A DNA stretch of 49,054 nucleotides from an uncultured Clostridia bacterium (GCA_947625895.1 CANQPZ010000007.1:1-49054); one strand, 5' to 3'; counted from the stretch's first letter, positions 1-9,807 are shown. Notes: a model not told the origin generated them from the sequence alone. Translations and numbers: made by a program.

Positions 1-914
1 AAAGCTCCAGCTCCTAATCTTATATCTAGGTCAAAATCAAAACCTGTTCCCCATATATTTTTTCCTAATATTCCATATTCTCTAGCTTGATCGATAGCTA
101 TTTGGAATCTATGTACTGCAATTGGATATTCTGCTCTAACATAGATATATCCTTGATTTGCTCCTATTGTATATGCAGCTATTGCCATTGCTTCAACAAC
201 TGAATGAGGATCTCCTTCAAGTATACTTCTATCCATGAATGCTCCAGGGTCTCCTTCGTCTGCATTACAAACTACATATTTTTGATCTCCTTGAGCTTCT
301 TTTGTAAATAACCATTTCTTGCCTGTTGGGAATCCAGCTCCTCCACGGCCTCTTAATCCTGAATCTGTTATTACTTTTACGACTTCGTCTGGTGTCATTT
401 CTGTAAGTACTTTTTCTAGTGCTTTATATCCATCAAAAGCTATATATTCATCTATTTGTTCTGGATCTATTACACCACAATTTTTAAGTGCAATTCTTTT
501 TTGTTTTTTATAGAAAGATAATTCATCTAATTTTTGAACTTTTTTACCATCAATGTCTTTGCAAAGTAATCTTTCTACTGGTTTTCCATTTATTATGTGG
601 CTCTCAATGATTTCTTCGCAATCATCAGGTGTTACCATTGCATAAAAAGTATCTTCTGGTCTAATTATTACAACTGGTCCCTTGGCACATAATCCAAAAC
701 ATCCAGTTTGAATAACTCTAACGTTTTCTATTTTCTTTTCTTCAATTATTTGTCTGAATTTTTTTAATATTTCTGGTGATTTTGATGAAGTACATCCAGT
801 ACCATGACATATTAAAATGTGTTTTTCTCTAGCTTGTGATTTTTGATTTATGCGTAGATCTAATTCTTTTCTTTTATTTGTTCTAATTTCATTAATTTCT
901 TGTAGAGTTTTCAT
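1..914 (-). CDS. NADH-dependent [FeFe] hydrogenase / NADH-quinone oxidoreductase subunit NuoF/HydB-like (partial, C-terminus outside window)
   Basis: Reverse translation from CAT at 912-914: MKTLQEINEIRTNKRKELDLRINQKSQAREKHILICHGTGCTSSKSPEILKKF... then ...VVKVITDSGLRGRGGAGFPTGKKWLFTKE...YVVCNADEGDPGAFMDRSILEGDPHSVVEAM, the NuoF FMN/NADH motif. Confidence 0.9.
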   Translation of the reverse strand, partial: MKTLQEINEIRTNKRKELDLRINQKSQAREKHILICHGTGCTSSKSPEILKKFRQIIEEKKIENVRVIQTGCFGLCAKGPVVIIRPEDTFYAMVTPDDCEEIIESHIINGKPVERLLCKDIDGKKVQKLDELSFYKKQKRIALKNCGVIDPEQIDEYIAFDGYKALEKVLTEMTPDEVVKVITDSGLRGRGGAGFPTGKKWLFTKEAQGDQKYVVCNADEGDPGAFMDRSILEGDPHSVVEAMAIAAYTIGANQGYIYVRAEYPIAVHRFQIAIDQAREYGILGKNIWGTGFDFDLDIRLGAGA

Positions 915-932
915 ATTTTTCCCCCTATCTTA

Positions 933-1412
933 TTATTCTTCATTTTCTAATTTATCTAGCATTTCATCTAGCATTTTTACTGTAGCTTTACCGTGTACTT
1001 CATTATTTACTGTAAATACTGGTGCTAAACCGCATGCTCCAACACATCTTGTAGCTTCAATTGAAAATTTACCGTCTGGAGTTGTTTCTCCTTCTTCAAG
1101 TTTAAGTCTTTCTTTCAATCTATCTAGAATTTTTTGTGATCCTTTTACATAGCATGCTGTACCTAAACATACTGCTATATGATATTTTCCTTTTGGTTTT
1201 AGAGTAAATCTTGAGTAAAATGTTATTACTCCATAAACTTCTGCCATTGGTATATTTAAATATTCTGATATTTCTTGTTGTGCCTTCATTGGTATGTAAC
1301 CTGCTTTTACTTGAACATCATTTAAAATTTTAATCAAGTTACTTTTATCTCTGTCGTATTTTTCTAATATTTCTTTGTATGTTCCTTCGCAGTTGCATTT
1401 AACTTCTCCCAT
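933..1412 (-). CDS. NuoE/HydC-like thioredoxin-fold [2Fe-2S] subunit
   Basis: 159 aa; CLGTACYVKGS...CVGACGLAPV cysteine pattern typical of the NuoE family; directly upstream of nuoF-like gene. Confidence 0.9.
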   Translation of the reverse strand: MGEVKCNCEGTYKEILEKYDRDKSNLIKILNDVQVKAGYIPMKAQQEISEYLNIPMAEVYGVITFYSRFTLKPKGKYHIAVCLGTACYVKGSQKILDRLKERLKLEEGETTPDGKFSIEATRCVGACGLAPVFTVNNEVHGKATVKMLDEMLDKLENEE

Positions 1413-1591
1413 ATTTTTACCTCCTAAATAGATTTCGTATTTATTATACTAATTGTTATTGACAAATAAAAGTGATAATTTTTCCATTAAATTATATTGT
1501 TAAAATTATCAAATATTATAATAGTTTTCCAAAAAATAAGTTAGTTCGATTTTTCAAACTAACTTATACTTAGCATCCTATTTTATTTTCA

Positions 1592-2137
1592 TTAAGCTTC
1601 TGGTTCTACTAAACCGAAATTTTTACCATCTTTTAATCTATATATTACATTAACTTTATTTGTATCTATGTCTACGAATGTTAAAAATGTTGCATTTGAT
1701 TTTCCTTCTAATTCCAATCTAGCATCTTCTACAGACATAGGTTTTATTTCGTAATATGTTGTCTTTATTACTTCTCCTTCTGTTTCAGAAGCTTTTTCTA
1801 CTGACATTTCTTTAATTCTTAAAGATTCGTCTTTATTTAATCTTTCTTTTTTTGTTTTAGCTTTTCTTACTTGTCTTTCTAAGATATCTATATCTTCATC
1901 TATTGAAGCATATAAATCTTTATTTTCTGTAACAGCTCTGTAAGAATCACCTTTATATGAAGCACTTATTTCTGCAATTTGTAGTTCTCTTTCAAGTCTA
2001 ATCATAACTTGAACATCAAGTTCATCTGTTGTAAAGTATTTTTCTAATCTTGAAAGTTTCTTCTCAATGTAATCCTTAATTGCATCTGTTGCCTTTAAAT
2101 CTTTTCCTGTAATTTTTATATTCATATATAATTTCAT
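1592..2137 (-). CDS. hpf: Ribosome hibernation-promoting factor, long form
   Basis: 181 aa; N-term MNIKITGKDLKATDAIKDYIEKKLSRLEKYF and C-terminal KTTYYEIKPMSVEDARLELE...FVDIDTNKVNVIYRLKDGKNFGLVEP. Confidence 0.93.
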   Translation of the reverse strand: MKLYMNIKITGKDLKATDAIKDYIEKKLSRLEKYFTTDELDVQVMIRLERELQIAEISASYKGDSYRAVTENKDLYASIDEDIDILERQVRKAKTKKERLNKDESLRIKEMSVEKASETEGEVIKTTYYEIKPMSVEDARLELEGKSNATFLTFVDIDTNKVNVIYRLKDGKNFGLVEPEA

Positions 2138-2246
2138 CCTTTCTTTTCCTGTTTTGTGGCTTCATTATATATGTATTATGGTTAAAAGTCAACAATTAAT
2201 TTTTATTATAAAATCAAAGTTTTCAGGGAAATTTTGATTAACAAAA

Positions 2247-2282
2247 AAGGCCTTAAATAATAGAATTTATTCAAGGCCTTTA
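2247..2282 (-). terminator. Intrinsic terminator after recO
   Basis: AAGGCCTTAAATAA..TTATTCAAGGCCTT dyad flanked by A/T run, overlapping the recO stop. Confidence 0.7.
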
Positions 2283-3005
2283 TAGTTTTTCTACCTTATA
2301 TTCTTTTTCTAGTTTTTCATTAAAATATATTCTTGAAACAAGTTCAAATTCTTTTAATGCTTGATCGCTTATTGTAAATGAAAATATTTTTTTAGCATCT
2401 GCCATTTGACTATATATTATTGCATACTTGCTTCCCTCTGATAATTTAATTGAACTTTTGTCTTGCTTGCTACAATTTGGGCATTTGAATCCATCATCTT
2501 TAATGCTAAATTCAGTTAAGTTATCTTTTTCTCCACAAGATACACATTCGTTTATATTTGGCGCATATCCTAAAATTTTTAATAATCTCATTTTAAATAC
2601 TGATATTATAAAATCTAAATTTTTGTCGCTTTCTGAAATTATATATAAAGTATTTAAATACAATTTTAGGATATTATAATTATTCTGATTTTCTGTTGTT
2701 ACATCAGAAATTATTTTCGTTATTGTTGATACATAATTTAATTTGTCTAAATCTGTTCTTATATTATAAAAGACTTCAATAGGATCGCAACTTTGAATGT
2801 TATAAATATCATTAGATTTATGTAATACATATTCTCCAAAGCATAGTAATTGAGAACCTGCCATAAGTAGGCTCTTTGGTCTTTTAGCTCCTTTGGCTAC
2901 ACAAGATATCTTTCCTAAGTTTGGTGTTAAAATTGTTAGGATTTTATCTGAATCGCCAAGGCTATTTTCTGCAATTACAATTCCATTTGTTTTAATACTT
3001 CTCAT
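2280..3005 (-). CDS. recO: DNA repair protein RecO
   Basis: 241 aa; MRSIKTNGIVIAENSLGDSDKILTILTPNLGKISCVAKGAKRPKS; CxxC zinc motif CVSCGEK...CPNC. Confidence 0.93.
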   Translation of the reverse strand: MRSIKTNGIVIAENSLGDSDKILTILTPNLGKISCVAKGAKRPKSLLMAGSQLLCFGEYVLHKSNDIYNIQSCDPIEVFYNIRTDLDKLNYVSTITKIISDVTTENQNNYNILKLYLNTLYIISESDKNLDFIISVFKMRLLKILGYAPNINECVSCGEKDNLTEFSIKDDGFKCPNCSKQDKSSIKLSEGSKYAIIYSQMADAKKIFSFTISDQALKEFELVSRIYFNEKLEKEYKVEKL

Positions 3006-3006
3006 A

Positions 3007-3090
3007 TTACTCTTCTTTTTCTTTATATTCTAAATAATCTTCTATTTTTCCAGATTTTTTAAACTTTTCCCATTTTTCTTTTTTGTCCAT
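3007..3090 (-). CDS. yqzL: YqzL-like small protein (27 aa)
   Basis: Too short for ORF track; MDKKEKWEKFKKSGKIEDYLEYKEKEE* between era and recO, the same order as in Bacillus (era-yqzL-recO). Confidence 0.75.
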   Translation of the reverse strand: MDKKEKWEKFKKSGKIEDYLEYKEKEE

Positions 3091-3132
3091 AATAATATCA
3101 CTTCTCTTTCTATATTATTATGAACTTTGAGT

Positions 3133-4038
3133 TTAGTTTGTATACTTAAACTTTTTTAAAATTTGTGTATTTTCATCCCATTTAGGATCTACTTTTACCC
3201 ATAATTTTAGGTTTACTTTTATTCCAAAATTTCTTTCCAAATCTTCTCTAGCATATTGTCCTATTTTTTTAAGCATTACACCATTTTTTCCAATTATTAT
3301 TCCTTTGTGTGATTCTCTCTTGCAGTATATTGTTGCTTCTATGTCATATATTTCTTGCTTTTGCTTTGTTTTTCTATTTTTAAAACTTTCTACTTCAACA
3401 TATATTCCATGTGGTACTTCATCATTTAAAAATCTTAACGCTTTTTCTCTTATTTTTTCTTCTGCCATTTGCCTTAACGTTTGATCTGTGTACTCATCTT
3501 CTTCATAATATCTTGGACCTGGTTTTAGATTTTTTTCAATTTCATCTAAAACTACATCTGAATATTTTCCCTTTGTTGCTTCAACTGGAATTACTGCTGA
3601 AAAGTCATATGTTTCTTTATATTTATCTATAAGTTCTAATAAGTCTTCTTTTTTTACTAAATCAATTTTATTTATAATTAAAATTGTTTTTTTATTAATC
3701 TCTTTTAATTTTTCTAAGATGTATGTGTCACCTTTTCCGACATCTTTGCTTGTTGCTTCTATCATAAATAATACTACATTAACATCTTTTAAAGTAGACC
3801 ATGCTGTATCTATCATTGTTTCACTTAGTTTACTTTTTGGTTTATGAATTCCTGGTGTGTCTATAAATATTATCTGTGAATTTTCTCTATTTGCAATTGC
3901 TCTTATTGCCATTCTTGTTGTTTGTGGCTTATTTGCAGTAATTACAACATCTTCTTTTATTAAATTATTTAATAATGTGGATTTTCCAACATTAGTTCTT
4001 CCAATTATAGAAACAAATCCTGATTTAAATTCTGACAT
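3133..4038 (-). CDS. era: GTPase Era
   Basis: 301 aa; GRTNVGKSTLLNNL, DTPGIHKPKSKL, NKID, KH-domain GKNGVMLKKIG. Confidence 0.96.
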   Translation of the reverse strand: MSEFKSGFVSIIGRTNVGKSTLLNNLIKEDVVITANKPQTTRMAIRAIANRENSQIIFIDTPGIHKPKSKLSETMIDTAWSTLKDVNVVLFMIEATSKDVGKGDTYILEKLKEINKKTILIINKIDLVKKEDLLELIDKYKETYDFSAVIPVEATKGKYSDVVLDEIEKNLKPGPRYYEEDEYTDQTLRQMAEEKIREKALRFLNDEVPHGIYVEVESFKNRKTKQKQEIYDIEATIYCKRESHKGIIIGKNGVMLKKIGQYAREDLERNFGIKVNLKLWVKVDPKWDENTQILKKFKYTN

Positions 4039-4126
4039 AAATTCTCCTTTTTTAAAATCGATAATATTTTAGCACACTTTCTATTTTTTAACAACTTATT
4101 GATTTGGCTTTAACTATATAATGCAA

Positions 4127-4160
4127 AAAAATTAGCAACAAAATGTTGCTAATTTTTTAT
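4127..4160 (-). terminator. Intrinsic terminator after DUF3048 gene
   Basis: AAAAAATTAGCAACAAAATGTTGCTAATTTTTTAT dyad. Confidence 0.75.
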
Positions 4161-4161
4161 T

Positions 4162-5283
4162 TTATTCAAATGTAGGTGTCATTGTTGTTGGCATGATTTC
4201 CACAAAAGTGTTTCCATCATTTACATCTATTTCATTTCCTGCTGCATCTTTATAAACTGTTTGTGAACTTCTATCTGCTTTTGTACAAGTAATAGGAATT
4301 GCCTTTCCATTTGTTATGTAATATCCATTCATTGTTCCTATATTCTTTAATCCTTGTCTTCCTTTATTATCACTATCTGTTAATGTATAATTTGCAGCTT
4401 GAGTTATTATTATGTTTTTAGTTGTGATATTTTCAGAAGTAACAGCATCTGTTTGAACTTGTTTTCTAGCATACCTAGTATATCTTTGAGTTTCAGGATC
4501 ATATTTAAATACAACCGTTTGCAATGTAGAAAATGGTATAGTTACGTTAGTTGCTACAACAGCATCTTCTCTTTCATCTAATACAACCTCATCTGTTACA
4601 TAAAGTAATACGCTCTTTTGTGTAGATGTAGTTCTGTATCCTTTCTTTTCAGCTGCAGCTCTAATTGTAATAGTATTAGTTATTGAATTGTGTGGTTTTT
4701 TATATGTTTTATTTGGCTCTTTAGAGATTCTCCAGAAAACATCTCCTTCTTTCCAAGCTTTACCTGTATCATATTCCAATCCATTAATATTATTTACACC
4801 CAAACTTTTTATGTCTTTTTGTGCTTGTGGGCTCCATCCTATATGAGCATATATTGCATCATTTTCTAAGGCATAATCAAGGAAATAATGTCTTGAACTT
4901 CTCATAGGTCCAACTTTCTCTGCATCTGTTCCTTTAAATAATGCCATTAATCTTGTTTCTCCACCTTCAACAATTATTTCGTACACCATATATGCACTAT
5001 TAATTGAAAATTGTGGCCAAGCATCACTATGATTATCAATCATACAAGCTATCGGTCTATTTTCTCCTGCAAATATTTGTACTTGTTTAACTGGCTCTGG
5101 TGATACTTCTGGTTGAGGTACAACTGCTTGTGATAATGCTTCTTTAACAGTCTTTCCATTTACAAAGATATTCCAACCTAAATAAACTCCACCAGCACAT
5201 AGTAATAAGAATAGTAAAATTATGCAAATGACAAGTGGCTTTCTGCTTTTCTTTTTTGTTTTTGCCTTTTCTTTTTTACTCAT
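4162..5283 (-). CDS. DUF3048 domain-containing (YerB-like) exported protein
   Basis: 373 aa; N-terminal TM helix; RPIACMIDNHSDAWPQFSINSAYMVYEIIVEGGETRLMALFKG...VGPMRSSRHYFLDYA. Confidence 0.88.
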   Translation of the reverse strand: MSKKEKAKTKKKSRKPLVICIILLFLLLCAGGVYLGWNIFVNGKTVKEALSQAVVPQPEVSPEPVKQVQIFAGENRPIACMIDNHSDAWPQFSINSAYMVYEIIVEGGETRLMALFKGTDAEKVGPMRSSRHYFLDYALENDAIYAHIGWSPQAQKDIKSLGVNNINGLEYDTGKAWKEGDVFWRISKEPNKTYKKPHNSITNTITIRAAAEKKGYRTTSTQKSVLLYVTDEVVLDEREDAVVATNVTIPFSTLQTVVFKYDPETQRYTRYARKQVQTDAVTSENITTKNIIITQAANYTLTDSDNKGRQGLKNIGTMNGYYITNGKAIPITCTKADRSSQTVYKDAAGNEIDVNDGNTFVEIMPTTMTPTFE

Positions 5284-5315
5284 AAAAACTCCCCCTCTTC
5301 CTCTTTTGTGATTTA

Positions 5316-5786
5316 TTATTCTCTAATAATGTTTAATTGGTTTAGAACATTTTCTTCTTTTTCTCTCATTTGAGTTCTATCGCTTAATTCGATATGGTCA
5401 TAACCCATTAAATGATAAAATCCATGTACTAGCATATATGCATATTCTCTTTCAAAAGAATGTCCATATTCTACTGCTTGTTTTTTAACTTGTTCTATTG
5501 AGATAACTATATCTCCTAATGGTTCTTCTATATCACTTTCAAAATTTACTAATTCTTCTTTCTCAAACATTGGGAAAGATAGTACATCTGTTGGTTTATT
5601 TATTTTTCTATATGTATTATTAAGTTTCTGAATTTGATCTGGCGTTGTTAAAATTAGACTAATATATAATTTAGTTTTTAATAAATCTTCTGTTTCAAAG
5701 CATTTATTTACAACTAATTCTGCTAAATTTTTATATTGGTCATCTGCGTCTATGTCTAAAAATTCTATTTGCGTTCTTTCTTCCAC
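5316..5786 (-). CDS. ybeY: Endoribonuclease YbeY
   Basis: 156 aa; TDVLSFPMFE...LGDIVISIEQVKKQA..HGFYHLMGYDH metal-binding motif. Confidence 0.95.
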   Translation of the reverse strand: MEERTQIEFLDIDADDQYKNLAELVVNKCFETEDLLKTKLYISLILTTPDQIQKLNNTYRKINKPTDVLSFPMFEKEELVNFESDIEEPLGDIVISIEQVKKQAVEYGHSFEREYAYMLVHGFYHLMGYDHIELSDRTQMREKEENVLNQLNIIRE

Positions 5787-5799
5787 TTTTATTACCTTT

Positions 5800-6963
5800 C
5801 TAGTTAACCTTTTTATATTTAATAGTACTTGTCTTACATGAATTTTTTATTTCTCTCATTGCACCATAAGATATAAGTTTTTCTTTAAAAAATGCTAGAA
5901 TCTGTTTATTTTCTTCATTATCTTCAACAGTTTCTATTTCTCTTTTTAAGAATAATATTTCTTTTTGTCTAGGTAATTCTGCTTTTTGATACTTGTCCCA
6001 GAATTTTTTGTATTTTTCTCTTTCTTCAAGCTTTTCCCAATATACTTTTGTTGATAATGTTTTTACATTATATGTTTCTGCTAATGTTAGCAATAATTCA
6101 TAAGCTTCAATTTTTTTGTTTTCTTTTTCTTCTCTAACTATTATTTTTCTTAAATCATTTAATAGTTTGTTGTAGCATTGTTCTGCCGCAACTAGAGGTA
6201 GACTATGTGTAAATATTTGTCTGCTTATATTTAGTAAAAGCATATTTTTTTCAACATAATCTTTTGCATCTAATTCACCAATATCAAATTGGTCTAATTT
6301 GTTATAATCCTCTCTAATTTTTTCATCAATGTTTCCGTTATCTCTAATTGGAATTATTGTTGAAATATATTCATTTAACGTATCGAATATTTTATTGTAT
6401 ATATCTATTTTTGAACTTTCACCATTTCTAGGTGTATCTGCTAATTTAACAGAATAATTTTTTAGTATTCCTTTATAAAAAATATCCATTTGTGCAATAT
6501 AGAAGTTTTTATATCTTGCTAATGCTTTTTCTTTTGCACTAAGTTTTAATGATTCATAATCTAATTCCATTAAATATTTTTGTTTTCTATATTTATATTC
6601 AATATACTCGTTTTCTTTTAATGCTGTTATCTTATAATAGTTACCCATCGCATCTTTTTCAAAATCAGATGCTGCATCTAATTTAACTTTTTTGTAAACG
6701 CTATCCATTATGTATTTATCTATTGCTTCTAAATAAAGTGTGTAAGCCTCTTGGAATTTATCTTCAGCTAATTTTTTCTTATCCTCATCTAAACCTTCTT
6801 TTAGTTTAGCTTCATAAGATTTCAAAAGATTATTTCTTTTAAAAGTTATCATCATACTATTAATACCAATTTTTGTTGGTATCATAATTCTTGATAATGT
6901 ACTACTGATTTTTCCAAAAAAAGTTTTATTTGAATCTACTACTCTTAAACTTCTTTGTTCCAA
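5800..6963 (-). CDS. Hypothetical protein, 387 aa
   Basis: Full ORF between yqfD and ybeY; charged, helical; no family recognised. Confidence 0.75.
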   Translation of the reverse strand: MEQRSLRVVDSNKTFFGKISSTLSRIMIPTKIGINSMMITFKRNNLLKSYEAKLKEGLDEDKKKLAEDKFQEAYTLYLEAIDKYIMDSVYKKVKLDAASDFEKDAMGNYYKITALKENEYIEYKYRKQKYLMELDYESLKLSAKEKALARYKNFYIAQMDIFYKGILKNYSVKLADTPRNGESSKIDIYNKIFDTLNEYISTIIPIRDNGNIDEKIREDYNKLDQFDIGELDAKDYVEKNMLLLNISRQIFTHSLPLVAAEQCYNKLLNDLRKIIVREEKENKKIEAYELLLTLAETYNVKTLSTKVYWEKLEEREKYKKFWDKYQKAELPRQKEILFLKREIETVEDNEENKQILAFFKEKLISYGAMREIKNSCKTSTIKYKKVN

Positions 6964-6975
6964 TTTTTTCTCCTC

Positions 6976-8175
6976 TCACGAAACCAATTTTTCCTCTACC
7001 CCAATTTCTTCAGTGACCTCATAGATTAATCTCACATTAATTCCATTTTCATCATTTTCAATCAATACATCTCTATTTAATATTTCTTTGTCTTTTAGGT
7101 CACTCTTTAATTGTTCTTCAAGTTCGGTTGTTATCTTATTTTCAAGTGTTTCTTGGTTGTACTCTTTTTTCTCTATTTTATATTCATAATTAGTTATTTT
7201 TTTGAATTCTATCGGTAAATAAAAATTGTTAAATAATTTTATTTTTTTATTGGTTTCTATTGTATCATATTTTTCGAATTTTGAAAGTCTTTTGTAGAAA
7301 TTTATTTCGTTTTTGTTTAAAAAAATCGAATACTTATTTTCTTTATTTTGTGTTTTTACCTTTTCATCTTGAATAAATGTCTCATATTTTTCAGCGCTAT
7401 ACCAAACTTTTGCTTTTATTAATCCTGATGCATGCATATATCTCATTCCTGTATATTGTCCTTCTATCCATCCTGCAATTAGAGTATCACCTTTTTCTAC
7501 GATATCACCTTCAGTTACTAATGCTGTTCCATTCGTTACATTTATTTTTTCAATTATTGCTTCTTTGTCTGCTACAATATTGCAGTATTCATCTTTGTCT
7601 AATATTTCAGGTTTATCTGTTGTCTCAACTATCGTTACTTTTGCATTTGTTCCTTCAATATCTATTCCAATCCATGCTATTTTCTCATTTGTTAATCTCA
7701 TTTCTTCAATTATCTTATTTGTATCCAGTTTATATTTAAGTGAACCTATTTCAAGTCCTTGGGCATTTAATTCATTAATTAATTCTTCTTGCGTTAAGCT
7801 TGTATTTCCAATGATTTCAATGTTCCATACAAAATTAGATAATGCAAAAATCAAAAATGCTATTATTAAAAAAGAAAATAAAAAAACTTTTCTTTTTTTA
7901 TATTTTTTTATTATAAATGGTGCTCCCTTTTTCTTCTTAATTCTTATTTTGCATTTTATTTTTTGACTAATCTTTCTTATTTTTCTTAAATCTTGTATTT
8001 CGATATTTGTATATATTTTTGTTTGATTTATTCTTTTAGTTCTCCATAATCTTATATTTTCTTTCGCACAGCTATTTACAAATCTCTCCATAAAAAAGCT
8101 CTCAACTTCTATTTGAATATATCCTTTTATAAAATCAGGACTATTTTTTAGTAACATTTTATCACCTACATTCAA
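6976..8175 (-). CDS. yqfD: Sporulation protein YqfD
   Basis: 399 aa; adjacent to yqfC; single TM then FVWNIEIIGNTSLTQEELINELNAQGLEIGSLK; GDIVEKGDTLIAGWIEGQ. Confidence 0.87.
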   Translation of the reverse strand: MNVGDKMLLKNSPDFIKGYIQIEVESFFMERFVNSCAKENIRLWRTKRINQTKIYTNIEIQDLRKIRKISQKIKCKIRIKKKKGAPFIIKKYKKRKVFLFSFLIIAFLIFALSNFVWNIEIIGNTSLTQEELINELNAQGLEIGSLKYKLDTNKIIEEMRLTNEKIAWIGIDIEGTNAKVTIVETTDKPEILDKDEYCNIVADKEAIIEKINVTNGTALVTEGDIVEKGDTLIAGWIEGQYTGMRYMHASGLIKAKVWYSAEKYETFIQDEKVKTQNKENKYSIFLNKNEINFYKRLSKFEKYDTIETNKKIKLFNNFYLPIEFKKITNYEYKIEKKEYNQETLENKITTELEEQLKSDLKDKEILNRDVLIENDENGINVRLIYEVTEEIGVEEKLVS

Positions 8176-8425
8176 AGTCTAGATTTTCTATTTTGCCTGT
8201 AATTTTTATATCTTCATCTGTAATTTGATTTAGCTTAAGTTCAAATCCATTTATAATTACATTTCCTATATGTGTTCTGATTCTTATAAAAAAATCTTCA
8301 TATTCTAGTATTCCTTTATAATTTTCTATTAAAATTTCATTAAAACCTATTAATGTTATTTTAGGAATATTGGTGCCAACTTCTTTTGGCAAATCTAAAA
8401 TTTCATTTACTTTATCGAAATTCAT
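8162..8425 (-). CDS. yqfC: YqfC/YabP family sporulation protein
   Basis: Internal ATG (MNFDKVNEILDLPKEVGTNIPKITLIGFNEILIENYKGILEYEDFFIRI) preceded by GTGAGGT SD; tracker ORF 8162..8497 over-extends 5'. Confidence 0.85.
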   Translation of the reverse strand: MNFDKVNEILDLPKEVGTNIPKITLIGFNEILIENYKGILEYEDFFIRIRTHIGNVIINGFELKLNQITDEDIKITGKIENLDFECR

Positions 8426-8490
8426 ATTATCAAACCTCACTATGATAATATATATTCCTTTAGTTTGATAATATACTCGTCTTTTAAAAA

Positions 8491-8645
8491 AGAACAAAAG
8501 CGGACATTATTAATATTTTTACTACTTAAGATATCTTTAAGTCCGAGTTTTTGTTCTATGTGCCAAATTTTTGTTAAAAAATTTGTGTAAAATTTGGACG
8601 AAGCCTTTATATTATAGGAAATTCGGAGAACTTTCCTATAATATA
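8491..8645 (-). repeat. Structured intergenic element, copy 1 (three consecutive hairpins)
   Basis: AGAACAAAAGCGGACAT..AAGTCCGAGTTTTTGTTCT; GCCAAATTTTTGTTAAAAAATTTGTG..AAATTTGG; ATTATAGGAAATTCGGAGAACTTTCCTATAATAT. Inverted second copy at 35625-35780. Strand label is arbitrary. Confidence 0.8.
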
Positions 8646-8647
8646 AA

Positions 8648-8691
8648 AAATCCTAAACTGCTAATGCTTTTATTTAGCAATTTAGGATTAC
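8648..8691 (-). terminator. Intrinsic terminator after pyrD
   Basis: AATCCTAAACTGCTAA..TTTAGCAATTTAGGATT dyad, T-rich flank. Confidence 0.7.
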
Positions 8692-8704
8692 TTTTGTATA
8701 ATTT

Positions 8705-9616
8705 TTAGGAATTTGTTTGCAAGCTTCCAATAATTTGGTTTATATCTTCTATGTTGTGTTTTTTCATATATTCTTCAATTCCTTCTATTGTTTTAACACT
8801 TACTGTAGGATCTATGAAATTTCCTGCACCAATTGAAACTGCAGTTGCTCCAGCTATCATAAATTCAACAGCATCATTTCCATTCATAATTCCGCCAAGT
8901 CCCATAACTGGAATTTTTACACTATTTGCAATTTGCCAAACGCATCTAACAGCTACTGGCTTAATAGCAGGTCCTGAAAGTCCTCCAGTATTATTGGCAA
9001 GTACAGGTCTTTTCTTGTCTATATCAATTTGCATTCCAAGTAAAGTATTTATTGCAGAAATTGCATCAGCTCCTGCATCTTCTGCTCCTTTTGCAGGTGC
9101 AGTAATGTCTGTTACATTAGGAGTTAACTTTACAATTAGTGGTTTGTCTAAAACTTTTCTTACCTGGCTAGTTACATTTTTTACGCCTTCATATGTAGTT
9201 CCAAATGCTAAGCAACCTTCTTTAACATTTGGGCAAGAAAGATTTAATTCAACTCCATCAATATCTAATGTGTTTAATATTTTGCATAGTTCTACATATT
9301 CTTCAACTGAACTTCCACAAGCATTAACAATTATTTTAGTATCAAATCTTCTTAGAAATGGTAAATCAACTTTTGCAAAATATTCAACTCCTGGATTTTG
9401 AAGTCCTATACTATTTAACATTCCATTTGGTGTTTCACAAACTCTTGGTGGTTTATTTCCTGCTTTTGGTTTTAATGATGTTCCCTTTGTTATTATTGCT
9501 CCCAATTTATTTAAATCTATAAAATCTTGATATTCACGTCCATATCCAAATGTTCCAGAAGCTACTGTTACTGGATTTTTCATCTCAATCCCAGCAAAAT
9601 TTACAGATGTTTTCAT
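8705..9616 (-). CDS. pyrD: Dihydroorotate dehydrogenase (class 1B catalytic subunit)
   Basis: 303 aa; NPVTVASGTFGYGREYQDF; ELNLSCPNVKEGCLAFG; adjacent to pyrK. Confidence 0.95.
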   Translation of the reverse strand: MKTSVNFAGIEMKNPVTVASGTFGYGREYQDFIDLNKLGAIITKGTSLKPKAGNKPPRVCETPNGMLNSIGLQNPGVEYFAKVDLPFLRRFDTKIIVNACGSSVEEYVELCKILNTLDIDGVELNLSCPNVKEGCLAFGTTYEGVKNVTSQVRKVLDKPLIVKLTPNVTDITAPAKGAEDAGADAISAINTLLGMQIDIDKKRPVLANNTGGLSGPAIKPVAVRCVWQIANSVKIPVMGLGGIMNGNDAVEFMIAGATAVSIGAGNFIDPTVSVKTIEGIEEYMKKHNIEDINQIIGSLQTNS

Positions 9617-9686
9617 ATTTTTTCTCCTTTTAAATTATTTTTATACATTCATTTAATGCATTAGAATATTGCTTTTCTCTTCTTTA

Positions 9687-9795
9687 GATTCAAAAAAGAA
9701 TGATATATTACAAGGCAAAAATCAAATTTTAAACGCCGGAGTGTATAAATATACATGAAGTTTAAAATCTGTTTTATTGCAGTAAGATGTCGCTT
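9687..9795. repeat. Structured tandem repeat, copy 1 (pyrK-pyrD intergenic)
   Basis: ATTCAAAAAAGAATGATATATTACAAGGCAAAAATC..CGCCGGAGTGTATAAATATACATGAAG..TGCAGTAAGATGTCGC. Confidence 0.8.
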
Positions 9796-9807
9796 TCATC
9801 TTCTTCC

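Noticed and set aside
2428-2679. Plus-strand ORF opposite recO
   Set aside because: Antisense to a clear RecO coding frame; composition of a shadow ORF.
3411-4072. Plus-strand ORFs opposite era
   Set aside because: Shadow ORFs of a highly conserved GTPase.
7377-7966. Plus-strand ORFs opposite yqfD
   Set aside because: Low-complexity Leu/Ser-rich antisense translation; no SD.
8491-8645. Simple rho-independent terminator
   Set aside because: Three consecutive hairpins with an inverted homologous copy elsewhere and no T-run at the expected place; a separate terminator follows at 8648-8691.
8751-9401. 216-aa plus-strand ORF opposite pyrD
   Set aside because: Long only because pyrD codon bias leaves antisense frames open.
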